Below are positions 26,013 through 35,054 of a stretch of DNA of 64,000 bases, piece by piece. The notes under the pieces were generated by a model. It was not told the DNA's origin. It saw only the letters and a program-made list of their open reading frames with translations, and did no database searches. The DNA comes from Selenomonadaceae bacterium (GTDB lineage Bacteria > Bacillota > Negativicutes > Selenomonadales > Selenomonadaceae): the NCBI GenBank assembly GCA_017549815.1, contig JAFYNH010000007.1, positions 1 to 64,000 on the forward strand, given 5' to 3'. A program made the position numbers and the translations under genes. Every line of letters starts with the position of its first letter. The stretch's first letter is position 1.

Positions 26013-26527
26013 TGCCGCATAACCTTTTCAAACTTAAAGAAATAGTCGCCGCCCGGAAAATCTTCTTCGGGTTGTTTTTCTTCAAAACGCGGGTCTTTAT
26101 GATGAGGATTATAAAACTCCACCGCATGAAAGCCGCACTTATTGATATAAAAATGAATGTTGCGTTTCTCAAAGTAAGGCGTCACGGTCTCCCAAACTTT
26201 TGTCTTAGGATAACGCCGTTCAATAGCCCGCCAAGCCGCCGAGCCTATGCCCTTGCTGTGACTGTCGACGTTGATATAAAAAAGCGTCAGCTCATTGTGA
26301 TTATTCGGACGAATCACGACAACCGCGCCGCCGACAACTTTGCCATTGTTGACGATATTCAGAGCCTCCGCGCCCTCTTCAGCAAAAGATTTCTCAACGT
26401 CTTCACGCGGAATAACTTCCTTGCCGTCGTCGCCGTATTCCTCAACGACAGCCTTTTTAAACGCCGCTTGAATATTTTTAATAAAATTTTCGCGTTCGTA
26501 ATTGCGCGTCGGAACCAGTTCAATCAT
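26009..26527 (-). CDS. GNAT-family N-acetyltransferase
   Basis: 172 residues with the acetyl-CoA fold of the GNAT family. VVIRPNNHNELTLFYINVDS leads to the pyrophosphate-binding loop SKGIGSAAWRAIERRYP, and NIHFYINKCGFHAVEFY ends the domain. The substrate is unknown. It overlaps both cobU (ATGA at 26524) and cbiP, so it is translated with cobalamin genes, but no link to that pathway is visible. Confidence 0.8.
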   Translation of the reverse strand: MIELVPTRNYERENFIKNIQAAFKKAVVEEYGDDGKEVIPREDVEKSFAEEGAEALNIVNNGKVVGGAVVVIRPNNHNELTLFYINVDSHSKGIGSAAWRAIERRYPKTKVWETVTPYFEKRNIHFYINKCGFHAVEFYNPHHKDPRFEEKQPEEDFPGGDYFFKFEKVMRQ

Positions 26528-27081
26528 AGTTTTTCCTCCAATTTCTTTATGTCAATCGCAATGCCCGCGACCGTTAAGAAAACTTTTTCAGCCTGCGCGG
26601 CAATCATCTGATTCGCCAAGCCCGCTAAGTCTCTGAAACGTCGCGCCAATTTATTTTCTGGGACAATCCCGCCGCCGACTTCATTAGTTACAAAAATCGT
26701 CGTCGCATCGGAACTTTTAGCCGCGTCAATTAATCTTTGAATCATTCCGCGCAGATTGTCATATAAAAATTTTTCGTCGTCAAGATTCGCCGCGCAGATG
26801 AAGTTGCTAACGTAAATCGTCACGCAGTCAAAGATTATCGCGTTAAAATTTTTAGCCGCCTCAAGAATTTTTTCTTCAGCCGCAAACGGAGCCTCAAAAG
26901 TCTGCCAGTTATCGCCGCGCCGCGATTGATGAAGTTTGACGCGAAAATTCATTTCGTCATCAAAAATCTGCGCGGTTGCAATATAAGCCGCTCGCCCGTC
27001 GCCTATTTTAAGCGCAAGTCGCTCGGCAAATGAACTTTTTCCACTCCGTGCGCCACCCGTCACTAAAATTATTTTCCCCAA
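26524..27081 (-). CDS. cobU: Adenosylcobinamide kinase / guanylyltransferase
   Basis: Phosphorylates adenosylcobinamide and transfers GMP to it in late B12 synthesis. The P-loop ILVTGGARSGKSSFAERLA is at the N-terminus. AAYIATAQIFDDEM, HQSRRGDNWQTFEAPF (GMP-linking His region) and FVTNEVGGGIVPENKLAR follow. The long upstream open frame to 27357 is spurious. The TTG at 27081, 8 bases from GAGGAG, gives a normal 185-residue protein. It heads the minus-strand run down to queC and is divergent from sigH. Confidence 0.94.
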   Translation of the reverse strand: MGKIILVTGGARSGKSSFAERLALKIGDGRAAYIATAQIFDDEMNFRVKLHQSRRGDNWQTFEAPFAAEEKILEAAKNFNAIIFDCVTIYVSNFICAANLDDEKFLYDNLRGMIQRLIDAAKSSDATTIFVTNEVGGGIVPENKLARRFRDLAGLANQMIAAQAEKVFLTVAGIAIDIKKLEEKL

Positions 27082-27163
27082 AAAGTTTCTCTCCTCTGCT
27101 TGCTGTAAAAATTTTTTTATTCTGCTTGACGAGTTAAAATTCCTACTTAACCGCCGAAAAAAT

Positions 27164-27192
27164 TTGACTAAAAACAGGGCGTGAAGTATAAT
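27164..27192 (+). promoter_or_regulatory. Promoter of sigH
   Basis: TTGACT (27164-27169), a 17-base spacer and TATAAT (27187-27192). A near-consensus vegetative promoter. Confidence 0.8.
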
Positions 27193-27219
27193 CAGCGCGT
27201 AAAAATTGGAGGGCGTGAA

Positions 27220-27972
27220 ATGAAATCGAATGTTGAAAATTCTTTTGAACCCGAAATCGCCGACGAATACGCGAAATATGAGACGCTGACCGACGAAGAA
27301 CTTATCGTTGAGATAAAGGAGAAAAATAACACCTCCGCGCTTGATTATCTGATTCATCGCTACCGGAGCTTTGTCCGAGCAAAGGCGCGTTCCTATTTTC
27401 TAATCGGAGCCGACCGCGAAGACATAATTCAAGAGGGCATGATTGGATTTTATAAGGCGGTGCGCGACTTCAAGAGCGATAAGCTATCAAGTTTCCATGC
27501 CTTCGCCGAGCTGTGCGTGACGCGCCAAATCATTACGGCTATAAAAACTGCGACGCGCCAAAAACATATTCCGCTTAATTCCTACGTTTCACTGAACAAG
27601 CCGATTTATGACGAAGACTCTGACAGGACTTTATTAGACGTGATTAGCGGCGTGAAAGTTGCCGACCCCGAAGAACTTATTATCAGCCGCGAAGAATTCT
27701 TGACCATAGAAAAGAAAATGTCCGAAATTCTTAGCGAGCTTGAGTGGCAAGTTTTAATGGCGTATCTCGATGGCAAATCTTATCAGGAAATCGCGTTGAG
27801 CTTGGACAGACACGTTAAATCAATCGACAATGCACTACAGCGCGTTAAACGCAAACTCGAACGTTACGTTGCCAGTCGCGGCGAGACAATAGATATTGGC
27901 ACTGTATATCGCGGACTTTCGACTCTCGACCGCCATATGAAACCAACTGCAACTTTGAAATCGCACAGTTAG
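27220..27972 (+). CDS. sigH: RNA polymerase sigma factor, SigH-like
   Basis: A sigma-70 family factor of the SigH (early stationary/competence/sporulation) type. Region 2 contains LDYLIHRYRSFVRAKARSYF and GADREDIIQEGMIGFYKAVR, and region 4 has LSELEWQVLMAYLDGKSYQE with a helix-turn-helix. 250 residues, with a C-terminal tail of about 30 beyond the usual end. The start at ATG 27220 follows GGAGG and lies after a clear -10 box at 27187. In B. subtilis SigH drives competence and sporulation genes; whether this organism sporulates cannot be told here. Confidence 0.88.
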   Translation: MKSNVENSFEPEIADEYAKYETLTDEELIVEIKEKNNTSALDYLIHRYRSFVRAKARSYFLIGADREDIIQEGMIGFYKAVRDFKSDKLSSFHAFAELCVTRQIITAIKTATRQKHIPLNSYVSLNKPIYDEDSDRTLLDVISGVKVADPEELIISREEFLTIEKKMSEILSELEWQVLMAYLDGKSYQEIALSLDRHVKSIDNALQRVKRKLERYVASRGETIDIGTVYRGLSTLDRHMKPTATLKSHS

Positions 27973-27998
27973 GCGTCCTTTGAGGGCGTCTAATTTTG
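27969..27998 (+). terminator. Terminator of sigH
   Basis: TTAGGCGTCC pairs with GGGCGTCTAA (10 pairs with two G-U) around TTTGA and is followed by TTTTG. The hairpin starts within the stop codon. Confidence 0.75.
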
Positions 27999-28062
27999 TT
28001 TCGGGCTTATCTCCTTGCCGCCAAAAAGTAAGTGTGATATATTCTGTGCGAGGTGATTAGAA

Positions 28063-28332
28063 ATGAAATTAATCGTGACGGTCGTCGGCAGAGATCGCGT
28101 CGGCATTATCGCGAGCGTGACGAAAATTTTAGCCGATAATAACGTCAACATTCTTAGCATCAATCAAAATATTTTGGACGGATTTTTTAATATGATTCTG
28201 TTCGCTGAAGCGTCCGAAAGTAAAATTAAACTCGTTGACCTTCAACAGAAACTCCGTGAACAGGGCGAAGCTATCGGCGTCGAAATAAAAACTCAGCACC
28301 AAGATATTTTCGACGTAATGCATAAGGTTTAG
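28063..28332 (+). CDS. ACT-domain protein (UPF0237)
   Basis: An 89-residue single ACT domain: VTVVGRDRVGIIASVTKIL and NVNILSINQNILDGFFNMIL. Such proteins are thought to bind an amino acid and act as sensors or partner regulators. In many Firmicutes the gene sits directly before the PFL/DUF711 gene, as here, which suggests a joint function. The start ATG is behind GAGG at about 28051. Confidence 0.9.
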   Translation: MKLIVTVVGRDRVGIIASVTKILADNNVNILSINQNILDGFFNMILFAEASESKIKLVDLQQKLREQGEAIGVEIKTQHQDIFDVMHKV

Positions 28333-28368
28333 GGGCTAGGAACTAGGGATTAGGGAAGTAGGGAAATA
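28331..28368. repeat. TAGGGATTAGGGA repeat supplying a putative SD
   Basis: GGGGCTAGGAACTAGGGATT and AGGGAAGTAGGGAAATAG fill the entire gap between the ACT and PFL genes. The last AGGGA lies about 10 bases before the TTG start of PFL, so the repeat may serve as its SD. Confidence 0.7.
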
Positions 28369-28371
28369 GAT

Positions 28372-29733
28372 TTGATAACTATTGAAGATATTCTTGAAAC
28401 GAATCGCATGATAACCGAGAACAAACTTGACGTGCGGACGATAACAATGGGCATTTCGCTAAGGGATTGCGCTCATCCTAATCTGCGCGACTTCTGCCGA
28501 AATATTTACGATAAAATCACGCGCTCCGCCGAATTTCTTGTTAAGACGGGCGAGGAAATTGAATATGAATACGGCGTTCCGATTATCAACAAGAGAATTT
28601 CAGTTACGCCGATAGCCATTGTCGCCGAGAGTTGCAAGGCTGAAAGTTACGTTCCGATTGCTGAAACTCTCGACCGCGCCGCTAAAGAAGTCGGCGTTAA
28701 TTTTATCGGCGGTTTCAGTGCGCTTGTTGAAAAAGGTTACACGCCCGGCGACAGAATTTTAATTGAATCGATACCGCAAGCGTTGGCGTCAACCGATTTA
28801 GTTTGTTCGTCGATAAATCTTGCGTCGACTAAGGCGGGAATAAATATGGATTGCGTCCGCGAAATGGGCGAAGTCATCAAGCGGACGGCTGAACTTACTC
28901 GCGACAAACAGGCTATCGGCTGTGCAAAGTTGGTAATTTTCGCCAACGCGCCCGAAGATAATCCGTTTATGGCGGGCGCATTTCACGGCGTAAGCGAACC
29001 CGATAAAGTTATCAATGTCGGAGTAAGTGGACCGGGCGTTGTCAAACACGCATTGGAAGATTTAAAGGGCGCGAATTTTACCGAGATAGCCGAGACGATT
29101 AAGAAAACGGCGTTCAAAATAACTCGCGTCGGTCAGCTTGTGGCTCAAGAGGCGTCGCGCAGATTGGGCGTGCCTTTCGGGATAATCGATTTGTCATTGG
29201 CTCCGACTCCCGCCGTCGGTGATTCGGTTGCAAGGATTTTGGAGGAAATGGGACTTGAGGCTTGCGGAGCACCCGGTACAACTGCCGCGCTTGCTTTGCT
29301 GAATGACGCGGTTAAAAAGGGCGGGCTTATGGCAAGTTCGCACGTCGGCGGATTGAGCGGCGCATTTATTCCCGTCAGCGAAGATGAAGGCATGATTCAC
29401 GCGGTTAAAACGGGTTCGCTGTCGATTGAAAAGTTGGAGGCTATGACTTGCGTTTGTAGCGTCGGGCTTGACATGATTGCGGTTGCGGGCGACGTGAGCG
29501 CGGCGACTTTAAGCGGCATTATCGCGGACGAGGCGGCTATCGGTGTTGTCAACAATAAAACTACCGCTGTTCGATTAATCCCCGTGCCCAATGCTAAGGT
29601 CGGCGACGTTGTTGAATACGGCGGCTTATTGGGTTATTGCCCGATTGTTCCCGTAAAGAATCAATGGAGCTCGGAGGCGTTCATTGCTCGCGGCGGCAGA
29701 ATTCCCGCGCCCGTCAGGAGTTTGACGAATTAA
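28372..29733 (+). CDS. PFL family protein (DUF711, UPF0210)
   Basis: A 453-residue protein of the DUF711 family, structurally related to pyruvate formate-lyase folds but of unproven function. It shows [17 protein letters not shown] near the start, then [28 protein letters not shown] and [35 protein letters not shown] follows towards the end. The start is TTG 28372, with only repeat-derived AGGGA as SD. It runs directly into nth (1-base gap). Confidence 0.92.
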   Translation: MITIEDILETNRMITENKLDVRTITMGISLRDCAHPNLRDFCRNIYDKITRSAEFLVKTGEEIEYEYGVPIINKRISVTPIAIVAESCKAESYVPIAETLDRAAKEVGVNFIGGFSALVEKGYTPGDRILIESIPQALASTDLVCSSINLASTKAGINMDCVREMGEVIKRTAELTRDKQAIGCAKLVIFANAPEDNPFMAGAFHGVSEPDKVINVGVSGPGVVKHALEDLKGANFTEIAETIKKTAFKITRVGQLVAQEASRRLGVPFGIIDLSLAPTPAVGDSVARILEEMGLEACGAPGTTAALALLNDAVKKGGLMASSHVGGLSGAFIPVSEDEGMIHAVKTGSLSIEKLEAMTCVCSVGLDMIAVAGDVSAATLSGIIADEAAIGVVNNKTTAVRLIPVPNAKVGDVVEYGGLLGYCPIVPVKNQWSSEAFIARGGRIPAPVRSLTN

Positions 29734-29734
29734 C

Positions 29735-30361
29735 ATGGACGAAAAAATTTTACATGAAGAGCTTAGGATTTTGGAAGAAACTTATCGCGGCGCAGTCCCG
29801 CAACTGAAATTCGATTCGGTCTTTGAACTTTTAATAGCCGTGATTTTATCCGCTCAGTGCACTGATAAGCGCGTCAATGAAGTCACGCAAATTTTATTTC
29901 CGATTGCGAACACGCCCGAAAAAATTTTGCAACTCGGACAATCGCGGCTGGAAGAAATTATCAAACCGTGTGGCTATTTCAGAGCTAAGGCAAAACATAT
30001 TTTCGAGTCCGCGCAGATTTTGATTGACGATTACGGCGGCGAAGTTCCGAGCGATTTTGACGAGCTGATAAAGTTACCGGGCGTCGGCAGAAAGACAGCT
30101 AATGTTGTGACGAGCGTAGCCTTTAAAACGCCCGCGATTGCCGTTGATACTCATGTTTTCCGCTTGGCTAACAGAATGAAACTCGCCGAAGGCAACACGC
30201 CTCTTGAAGTCGAATTGGGCTTGCAAAAAATTATTCCTCGTGAAAAATGGTCGGACGCTCATCACTGGCTAATTTGGCATGGGCGTGAAATTTGCAAGGC
30301 TCGCAACCCGAAATGCAAAGATTGCCCGCTGTCGCAAGTTTGTCCGTCATCAACAGCATAA
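29735..30361 (+). CDS. nth: Endonuclease III (DNA glycosylase/AP lyase)
   Basis: Removes oxidised pyrimidines from DNA. It has the helix-hairpin-helix LPGVGRKTANVV with the catalytic Lys (GRKT) and the catalytic Asp in IAVDTHVFRLANR. The C-terminal iron-sulfur cluster motif is C-x6-C-x2-C-x5-C (CKARNPKCKDCPLSQVC). 208 residues, normal length. It is co-transcribed with PFL and ends before two hairpins. Confidence 0.97.
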   Translation: MDEKILHEELRILEETYRGAVPQLKFDSVFELLIAVILSAQCTDKRVNEVTQILFPIANTPEKILQLGQSRLEEIIKPCGYFRAKAKHIFESAQILIDDYGGEVPSDFDELIKLPGVGRKTANVVTSVAFKTPAIAVDTHVFRLANRMKLAEGNTPLEVELGLQKIIPREKWSDAHHWLIWHGREICKARNPKCKDCPLSQVCPSSTA

Positions 30362-30407
30362 AAAAATTATGAAAAATTTGTACTTGTGGATTTTTCTTTT
30401 AATAATT

Positions 30408-30485
30408 AAAATCACCGCCCAACTTAATTGTAGCTGAACGGTGATTTACAATCTGAAATCCTTGACGCGGAGTCGGGGATTTTAT
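30408..30485 (+). terminator. Double hairpin terminator after nth
   Basis: The first hairpin is AAATCACCG (30408-30416) with CGGTGATTT (30439-30447). The second, AAATCCTTGAC (30456-30466) with GTCGGGGATTT, has a GCGGA loop and then T residues. The second is nearly the inverted copy of the pot terminator at 11901. Confidence 0.75.
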
Positions 30486-30487
30486 TT

Positions 30488-31063
30488 TTACTTAGATAAA
30501 AATTTGCTACCTGCCGCGACGAATCGCCATAAATAATTCGCCGCCTCGCCCGCATAATCAATGTTGATTCTGGGCGTCGTCATAATCTCTGCGCGGAAAT
30601 CGGTCGTCTCGATAAAAATTTCGTCGCCGCATAAATCTTTTCCATAAAAATCTTTCGTTATGCCGAGAGCTTGCGAGAGTTTGCCCGCGCCCGAACATAA
30701 ATCGCGCAGATTATTTTTACCGCGCCGACGTTTCATTAACTCAATTCCGTCAACAGGCTCCAACGCCCGAATCAAAACCGCCTCTGGGACATCTTCAACG
30801 TTGGCGACAACATTTGTGCAAATGTGCATTCCGTAAATCAGATAGACATAAACAAAGCCGCCTTCGCCGAAAAAAATTTTAGTGCGTTCGGTTTTGCCGC
30901 GATAAGAATGCGCCGCCGCGTCAATCGTTCCCATATAAGCTTCGACCTCGACGATAATTCCGCTGGTCAAGCCTTCGGGCAAATTAGTTACAAGTTTCTT
31001 GCCGATAAGCTCGCGAGCAACCGTTAAGCCGTCGCGCAGATAAAATTCGCGAGAAAGTTTCAT
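30488..31063 (-). CDS. mpg: DNA-3-methyladenine glycosylase (AAG/MPG family)
   Basis: Excises alkylated purines from DNA. The family motifs GIIVEVEAYMG (catalytic Glu), AAHSYRGKTERTKIFFGEGG, VYLIYGMHICTNVV and LCSGAGKLSQALGI are intact. 191 residues, standard. Its ATG overlaps the end of the TPR gene (4 bases), indicating coupled translation. Confidence 0.95.
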   Translation of the reverse strand: MKLSREFYLRDGLTVARELIGKKLVTNLPEGLTSGIIVEVEAYMGTIDAAAHSYRGKTERTKIFFGEGGFVYVYLIYGMHICTNVVANVEDVPEAVLIRALEPVDGIELMKRRRGKNNLRDLCSGAGKLSQALGITKDFYGKDLCGDEIFIETTDFRAEIMTTPRINIDYAGEAANYLWRFVAAGSKFLSK

Positions 31064-32376
31064 TCTTCGTAGCCTAGTTCCTTTGCTTTATCAAAGTCAG
31101 CTTGTGATTTTGCCTCGTCGCCAAGTTCTTTATAGCAAAGTCCACGATAATAGAGAGTCTCGCCTAAATCTATTCCGTTAATGCCAAGTTCAATCGCTTT
31201 GTTCAAATCAGCAAAAGCTTGCGTATAATTTTTAAGATAGTAATAGGCTTCTCCACGATCACAATAAGCCTCTGAAAAATTCGGATTAAGCTCGATTGCC
31301 TTGTCGTAATCTTGAATGGCTTGCTCGTTTTGCTTTAAAGCATAATAAACGAAGCCGCGCAGATAATAAGCCTCTGCGATATTCGAATTGAGTTGAATTG
31401 CCTTGTCATAATCAGCAATAGTCTGCTCGTATTTTTTTAAGCAGTAATAAGCCCAACCGCGCTGGACATAAGCCTTTACGTCGTTCGGATTAAGCTCGAT
31501 CGCCTTATCATAATCTTGAATAGCCCGCTCGTATTGTCCTAAATGATAATAAGCAATGCCTCGATTATTGTAAGCCCCAGCGTAATTCGGTTTTAATTCA
31601 ATTACTTTATTAAAATCCAGAATTGCTTGTTCATATTGTCCAAGTTTGACGTAATTGTAGCCGCGATTGAGATAAGCTCCAACATATTTCTTATTAAGTT
31701 TGATAAATTTATCATAATCTTTTATTGCTTGTTCGCATTGTCCAAGTTTTGTATAAGCTAAAGCGCGACCGCTGTAAGCCTCTACGTCATTGGGTTTAAG
31801 CTCAACAGCTTTATTAAAATCCAAGACGGCTCGTTCATATTGTCCAAGTTCTGTATAAGCTAAAGCGCGACCATTGTAAGCTACAACGTACATAGGATTC
31901 AGTTTAATAACTTTATCGAAATCTTGAATCGCCGACTCGTATTGTTTTAATTTATAATAGGCATTACCGCGACAATAGTAAAGGTCGGAGAAATCTGGAC
32001 TAAGTTCAAGTTCAATAACTTTGTTGAGGTCTTGGATTTCTTTTTCGTATACCGATTTTAAATCATCAAGAAAGATACCCAACGCAATATCAACACTGAA
32101 AGCAGATTTAAGGTCTTCAGTTGCCTTCTTGTATTGTTTCAAATTATTGTGAATGCTCCCGCGAATGAGGTAAATGAAATTATTTGTCGGATCCAATTTA
32201 ATAGCTTCGTTGCAAAGTTTTATCGCGTTCCTGTAATCGCCGTGCTTGTTAAGTTTAATTGCCTCTTCGACTTTCTGTTTTGCGTTGTCCTCATTGCTTA
32301 ATTCTATTGCTGCGTAAATGGTATTCGTCAGTAACAAAACCCCTGCGCAGAGTATCGCCGCTAAAATTTTTCTCAT
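31060..32376 (-). CDS. Secreted tetratricopeptide (TPR) repeat protein
   Basis: About 440 residues. A signal peptide (MRKILAAILCAGVLLLTNTI) is followed by about eleven TPR units of 34 residues. The units have strongly conserved phases, such as AYNNRGIAYYHLGQYERAIQ and DYDKAIELNPN. Several neighbouring units are nearly identical, a sign of recent unit duplication. TPRs form a protein-binding superhelix; the partner is unknown. The ATG at 32376 is preferred over the GTG at 32385. Confidence 0.9.
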   Translation of the reverse strand: MRKILAAILCAGVLLLTNTIYAAIELSNEDNAKQKVEEAIKLNKHGDYRNAIKLCNEAIKLDPTNNFIYLIRGSIHNNLKQYKKATEDLKSAFSVDIALGIFLDDLKSVYEKEIQDLNKVIELELSPDFSDLYYCRGNAYYKLKQYESAIQDFDKVIKLNPMYVVAYNGRALAYTELGQYERAVLDFNKAVELKPNDVEAYSGRALAYTKLGQCEQAIKDYDKFIKLNKKYVGAYLNRGYNYVKLGQYEQAILDFNKVIELKPNYAGAYNNRGIAYYHLGQYERAIQDYDKAIELNPNDVKAYVQRGWAYYCLKKYEQTIADYDKAIQLNSNIAEAYYLRGFVYYALKQNEQAIQDYDKAIELNPNFSEAYCDRGEAYYYLKNYTQAFADLNKAIELGINGIDLGETLYYRGLCYKELGDEAKSQADFDKAKELGYEE

Positions 32377-32631
32377 AAACCTCACTCCCTTAATTTTTTA
32401 TTATTTTGAATGTACATGAGATACCAGCTGAAAAACTTATAAACTCCTGCTAAAATACTTTATAATTTAAAAGAGTACAAGGAACCATAAGTTACAAAAA
32501 TTTTAGCATAACGGAGCTGGAAATTCAATATACAAAAGTTCACGATAAACCCAGTTTAAAAGCGGAAAGAATTTCAATCCTATTTTTTTTCATTGATAGC
32601 TGATATAATCTGCGCGGAAAGGATGAACGAC

Positions 32632-33258
32632 ATGAAACTTAAAAAGTTTTTTGCGGGAATAATATCGGCGACGATAATTTTCTCGACGAGTCCGACTTTC
32701 GCGCAGGAATGGGAGGAAGGCGAAGTCGTAACCGAAGTTCCAACAGAAATTTATATGTGGGTGCAGTCGACGCCACGAGCAAATTATTGGTTCAATCATC
32801 AAGCAATGGGCTATCGAATCAAGGAAGACGGAACGCTTGATTTAAATACGCTTATGGTGCCAGCGATTTACATTTACGACGACATTCAGATTGAAGACGT
32901 GATTCAAAAGCGACGTTGGAAAAGACTTTCGACGCGAGGCTATAATAAATTGGTCGGGCGTTCGGAAATGTTGAAATTCGATTTAAAAAATATGACAGTG
33001 CAGATTGTCGAGAAAGCCGATTTGGACGACACGTGGGGCGTACTCGATAAAGATACTTCGGGCGAGCCGCAGGATTTAAAAAATTTTTCTAACAAAGACG
33101 TAATGTATAAATTTTATCGGAGAATTTTGGAATGGGCGCGGGAACATAACGAATTGATAATCGGGCGTTCGCGAGGGATTTTAAGCGACGAAGACGGCGA
33201 CCTTCCGATTAATGAAGTCCCGATTAATAAAATTTTTATCCCGCCCGCCGAATATTGA
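32632..33258 (+). CDS. Secreted protein of unknown function
   Basis: About 208 residues with a clear Sec signal peptide (MKLKKFFAGIISATIIFSTS, cleavage after TFAQ). The mature part is acidic and contains YMWVQSTPRANYWFNHQAMG, which resembles short surface proteins in related genomes, but I do not recognise a family. Start ATG 32632 lies 9 bases after AAAGG; ATG 32623 is the alternative. It is monocistronic and separated by about 255 AT-rich bases from the divergent TPR gene. Those bases show only promoter-like TATAAT motifs. Confidence 0.7.
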   Translation: MKLKKFFAGIISATIIFSTSPTFAQEWEEGEVVTEVPTEIYMWVQSTPRANYWFNHQAMGYRIKEDGTLDLNTLMVPAIYIYDDIQIEDVIQKRRWKRLSTRGYNKLVGRSEMLKFDLKNMTVQIVEKADLDDTWGVLDKDTSGEPQDLKNFSNKDVMYKFYRRILEWAREHNELIIGRSRGILSDEDGDLPINEVPINKIFIPPAEY

Positions 33259-33266
33259 AAAACTTC

Positions 33267-33295
33267 TTGACAGTTAATAATTAGAATGGTAAACT
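33267..33295 (+). promoter_or_regulatory. Promoter of tRNA-Ser
   Basis: TTGACA (33267-33272), a 17-base spacer and TAAACT (33290-33295), 12 bases before the tRNA. Confidence 0.75.
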
Positions 33296-33307
33296 TGGCG
33301 GCGTTGC

Positions 33308-33399
33308 GGAGAGTTGTCCGAGCGGCTTAAGGAGCACGACTGGAAATCGTGTGTTGCGTTGATAGCGCACCGAGGGTTCAAATCCCTCACTCTCCGCCA
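33308..33399 (+). tRNA. tRNA-Ser (anticodon GGA)
   Basis: A class II tRNA with acceptor GGAGAGT/ACTCTCC, discriminator G and encoded CCA (33397-33399). It has the anticodon loop CTGGAAA and a long variable arm. The T loop is TTCAAAT. It sits upstream of a structured RNA and dnaX, matching the Ser-tRNA/SRP RNA/dnaX order of many Firmicutes. Confidence 0.95.
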
Positions 33400-33431
33400 G
33401 AAATGCGAACTAAGAAATTTAATATATAGCC

Positions 33432-33574
33432 TCAGCCGTGAACGCAGAGACTTGGTTTCGCCGAACATAAACTGTACTGACAAGCTCGCCAGGGCATACG
33501 CAGCAACGAGCGGTTATTGTAGCGCAGCTTCGGATTGAGATTAAGCCTTTGCGTTGACGGCTGAAAATTTTTTT
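33432..33574 (+). ncRNA. Rod-shaped structured RNA at the usual SRP RNA position (unassigned)
   Basis: TCAGCCGTGAACGCA (33432-33446) pairs with TGCGTTGACGGCTGA (33550-33564) with one mismatch. CTTGGTTTC (33451-33459) pairs with GAGATTAAG (33537-33545), CCGAA (33461-33465) with TTCGG (33529-33533), and ACAAGCTCG (33480-33488) with CGAGC plus TTGT. A T run (33568-33574) follows. The location between tRNA-Ser and dnaX is where Firmicutes keep SRP RNA. The apical segment CCAGGGCATACGCAGCAA does not carry the normal SRP GGAA-tetraloop consensus. It may be a divergent SRP RNA, another stable RNA, or a large terminator. Confidence 0.5.
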
Positions 33575-33589
33575 ACGGGAGAAATTCTC

Positions 33590-35041
33590 ATGGTATACGA
33601 GGCACTTTATACACGCGGCAGACCAAAAACCTTGTCGCAATTAATCGGGCAGGAGCATATTTCAAACGCCCTGACGCGAGCAATTTCAAGCGGCAGACTT
33701 TCACACGCCTATTTACTTGTCGGCACTCGCGGCACTGGTAAAACTTCTACCGCCCGACTCTTGTCCAAAGCCATGAATTGCGACAGAGTTCACGACGCCC
33801 AACTTGCAGGTCGTCCGCTTGATAAAAAGGAAATCCCTTGCAATAAATGCGACTCTTGCCGCGCCTTTGATTCGTCGCCCGATAATGTAGAATTTGACGC
33901 CGCGTCTAATCGTTCGGTCGAAGATGTCACGCGCCTTTTGTCGACGGCTTACCTTGCACCGCTCCGCGCCCGCATAAAAACTTTCATAATCGACGAAGTT
34001 CATATGCTGTCGTTCGAGGCGGTCAACTCAATCTTAAAATTAATCGAAGAGCCGCCGCCGAATGTGGCATTTTTTTTGGCAACGACCGAGTTAAACAAAG
34101 TTCCAATGACAATCCGCTCGCGCTGTCAAGTTCTAAACTTCCGACTTATCCCACCAACAGTAATCGCGCCGTATTTGTTGACGTTGGCAAGGCGATTAAG
34201 CGTTGGCTTGCAGGAAGAGGCGGCTAAAAAAATCGCACGACTCGCCGAAGGTTCAATGCGCGACGCCTTGACTTATCTTGACCAATGTTACGCGATGGCT
34301 GATAAGGAAATTACTCTCGACGACGTAAACGAAACTTTGGGCTTAATATCCGACGAAAACCTTGACGAAATAATTTCCGCCGTCAAAGCTAAGGACAGAA
34401 CGGCGGTCGGACGCGCTATTACAAATGCTTTTCGGTCGGGCTTATCGGCAAATGTTATCGCCGAGTCATTAATCACGCGGTTAAGAGATATTGAATTTGA
34501 TATGCTTGACGGCGGCAATAAAAATTTTGTCGAATTGGATAATTTTATCGACGCGCTAAGGAAATCTGCGGTTGAAATGAACGGCTCTGGCATTCCCGAC
34601 ATAATTTTAGAAATGACGCTTATGAAACTTGCCGCGCCCATTCAGAATTTCGTTATGCCCGTCGTGTCCGCGCCGATTTCTTCGCCGAGTGAAAATCTTG
34701 ACGCAGGGCGAAAAATTTTCTATGATACAGCGGAAAAGTTGATTGGAGAGGTCGCAGACGCAAGATTTATTCGCGACAAGGCGGTCGTCACGGGTTTTAT
34801 AAACGAAACTTTGACGGTTGCTTTTAAGTCTAAATTTTATGCGGATATGCTTGTTAAAGCTCAGAAAGATTTTGAACAGTTAGCCGCGCAGGTTGCAGGA
34901 AAGACGATAAAACTTTCTGTCGTCGTTGATGAGAAATTGCCGCCGCCTGTTCTGAATAATATGACCGAGCCAGCCCGTTCCAATCTTGCAAACTCAATGG
35001 AAATTCTTCATGCGGTCGACGCCGTGAAAATTAACAATTAA
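33590..35041 (+). CDS. dnaX: DNA polymerase III gamma/tau subunit
   Basis: The clamp-loader ATPase. YEALYTRGRPKTLSQLIGQE is the usual start. Walker A is LVGTRGTGKTSTARLLSKA, the zinc cluster is IPCNKCDSCRAF (the first of four Cys lies upstream), and Walker B is TFIIDEVHML. The sensor FFLATTELNKVPMTIRSRCQ follows. About 483 residues, so the tau-specific C-terminus is short. Start ATG 33590 follows GGGAG by 8 bases; the upstream open frame enters the RNA hairpin. First gene of the dnaX-ebfC-recR operon. Confidence 0.96.
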   Translation: MVYEALYTRGRPKTLSQLIGQEHISNALTRAISSGRLSHAYLLVGTRGTGKTSTARLLSKAMNCDRVHDAQLAGRPLDKKEIPCNKCDSCRAFDSSPDNVEFDAASNRSVEDVTRLLSTAYLAPLRARIKTFIIDEVHMLSFEAVNSILKLIEEPPPNVAFFLATTELNKVPMTIRSRCQVLNFRLIPPTVIAPYLLTLARRLSVGLQEEAAKKIARLAEGSMRDALTYLDQCYAMADKEITLDDVNETLGLISDENLDEIISAVKAKDRTAVGRAITNAFRSGLSANVIAESLITRLRDIEFDMLDGGNKNFVELDNFIDALRKSAVEMNGSGIPDIILEMTLMKLAAPIQNFVMPVVSAPISSPSENLDAGRKIFYDTAEKLIGEVADARFIRDKAVVTGFINETLTVAFKSKFYADMLVKAQKDFEQLAAQVAGKTIKLSVVVDEKLPPPVLNNMTEPARSNLANSMEILHAVDAVKINN

Positions 35042-35054
35042 GGAGAGATTTTGA

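Noticed and set aside
27082-27163. Cobalamin riboswitch upstream of cobU
   Set aside because: Only about 80 bases separate cobU from the sigH promoter and no B12-box-like motif is visible.
28331-28368. Short regular repeats here and elsewhere as a CRISPR array
   Set aside because: Units are under 10 bases, contiguous, degenerate and lack unique spacers; no cas genes are nearby.
31060-32376. TPR repeats as tandem DNA satellites
   Set aside because: The 102-base periodicity is fully explained by the 34-residue TPR unit.
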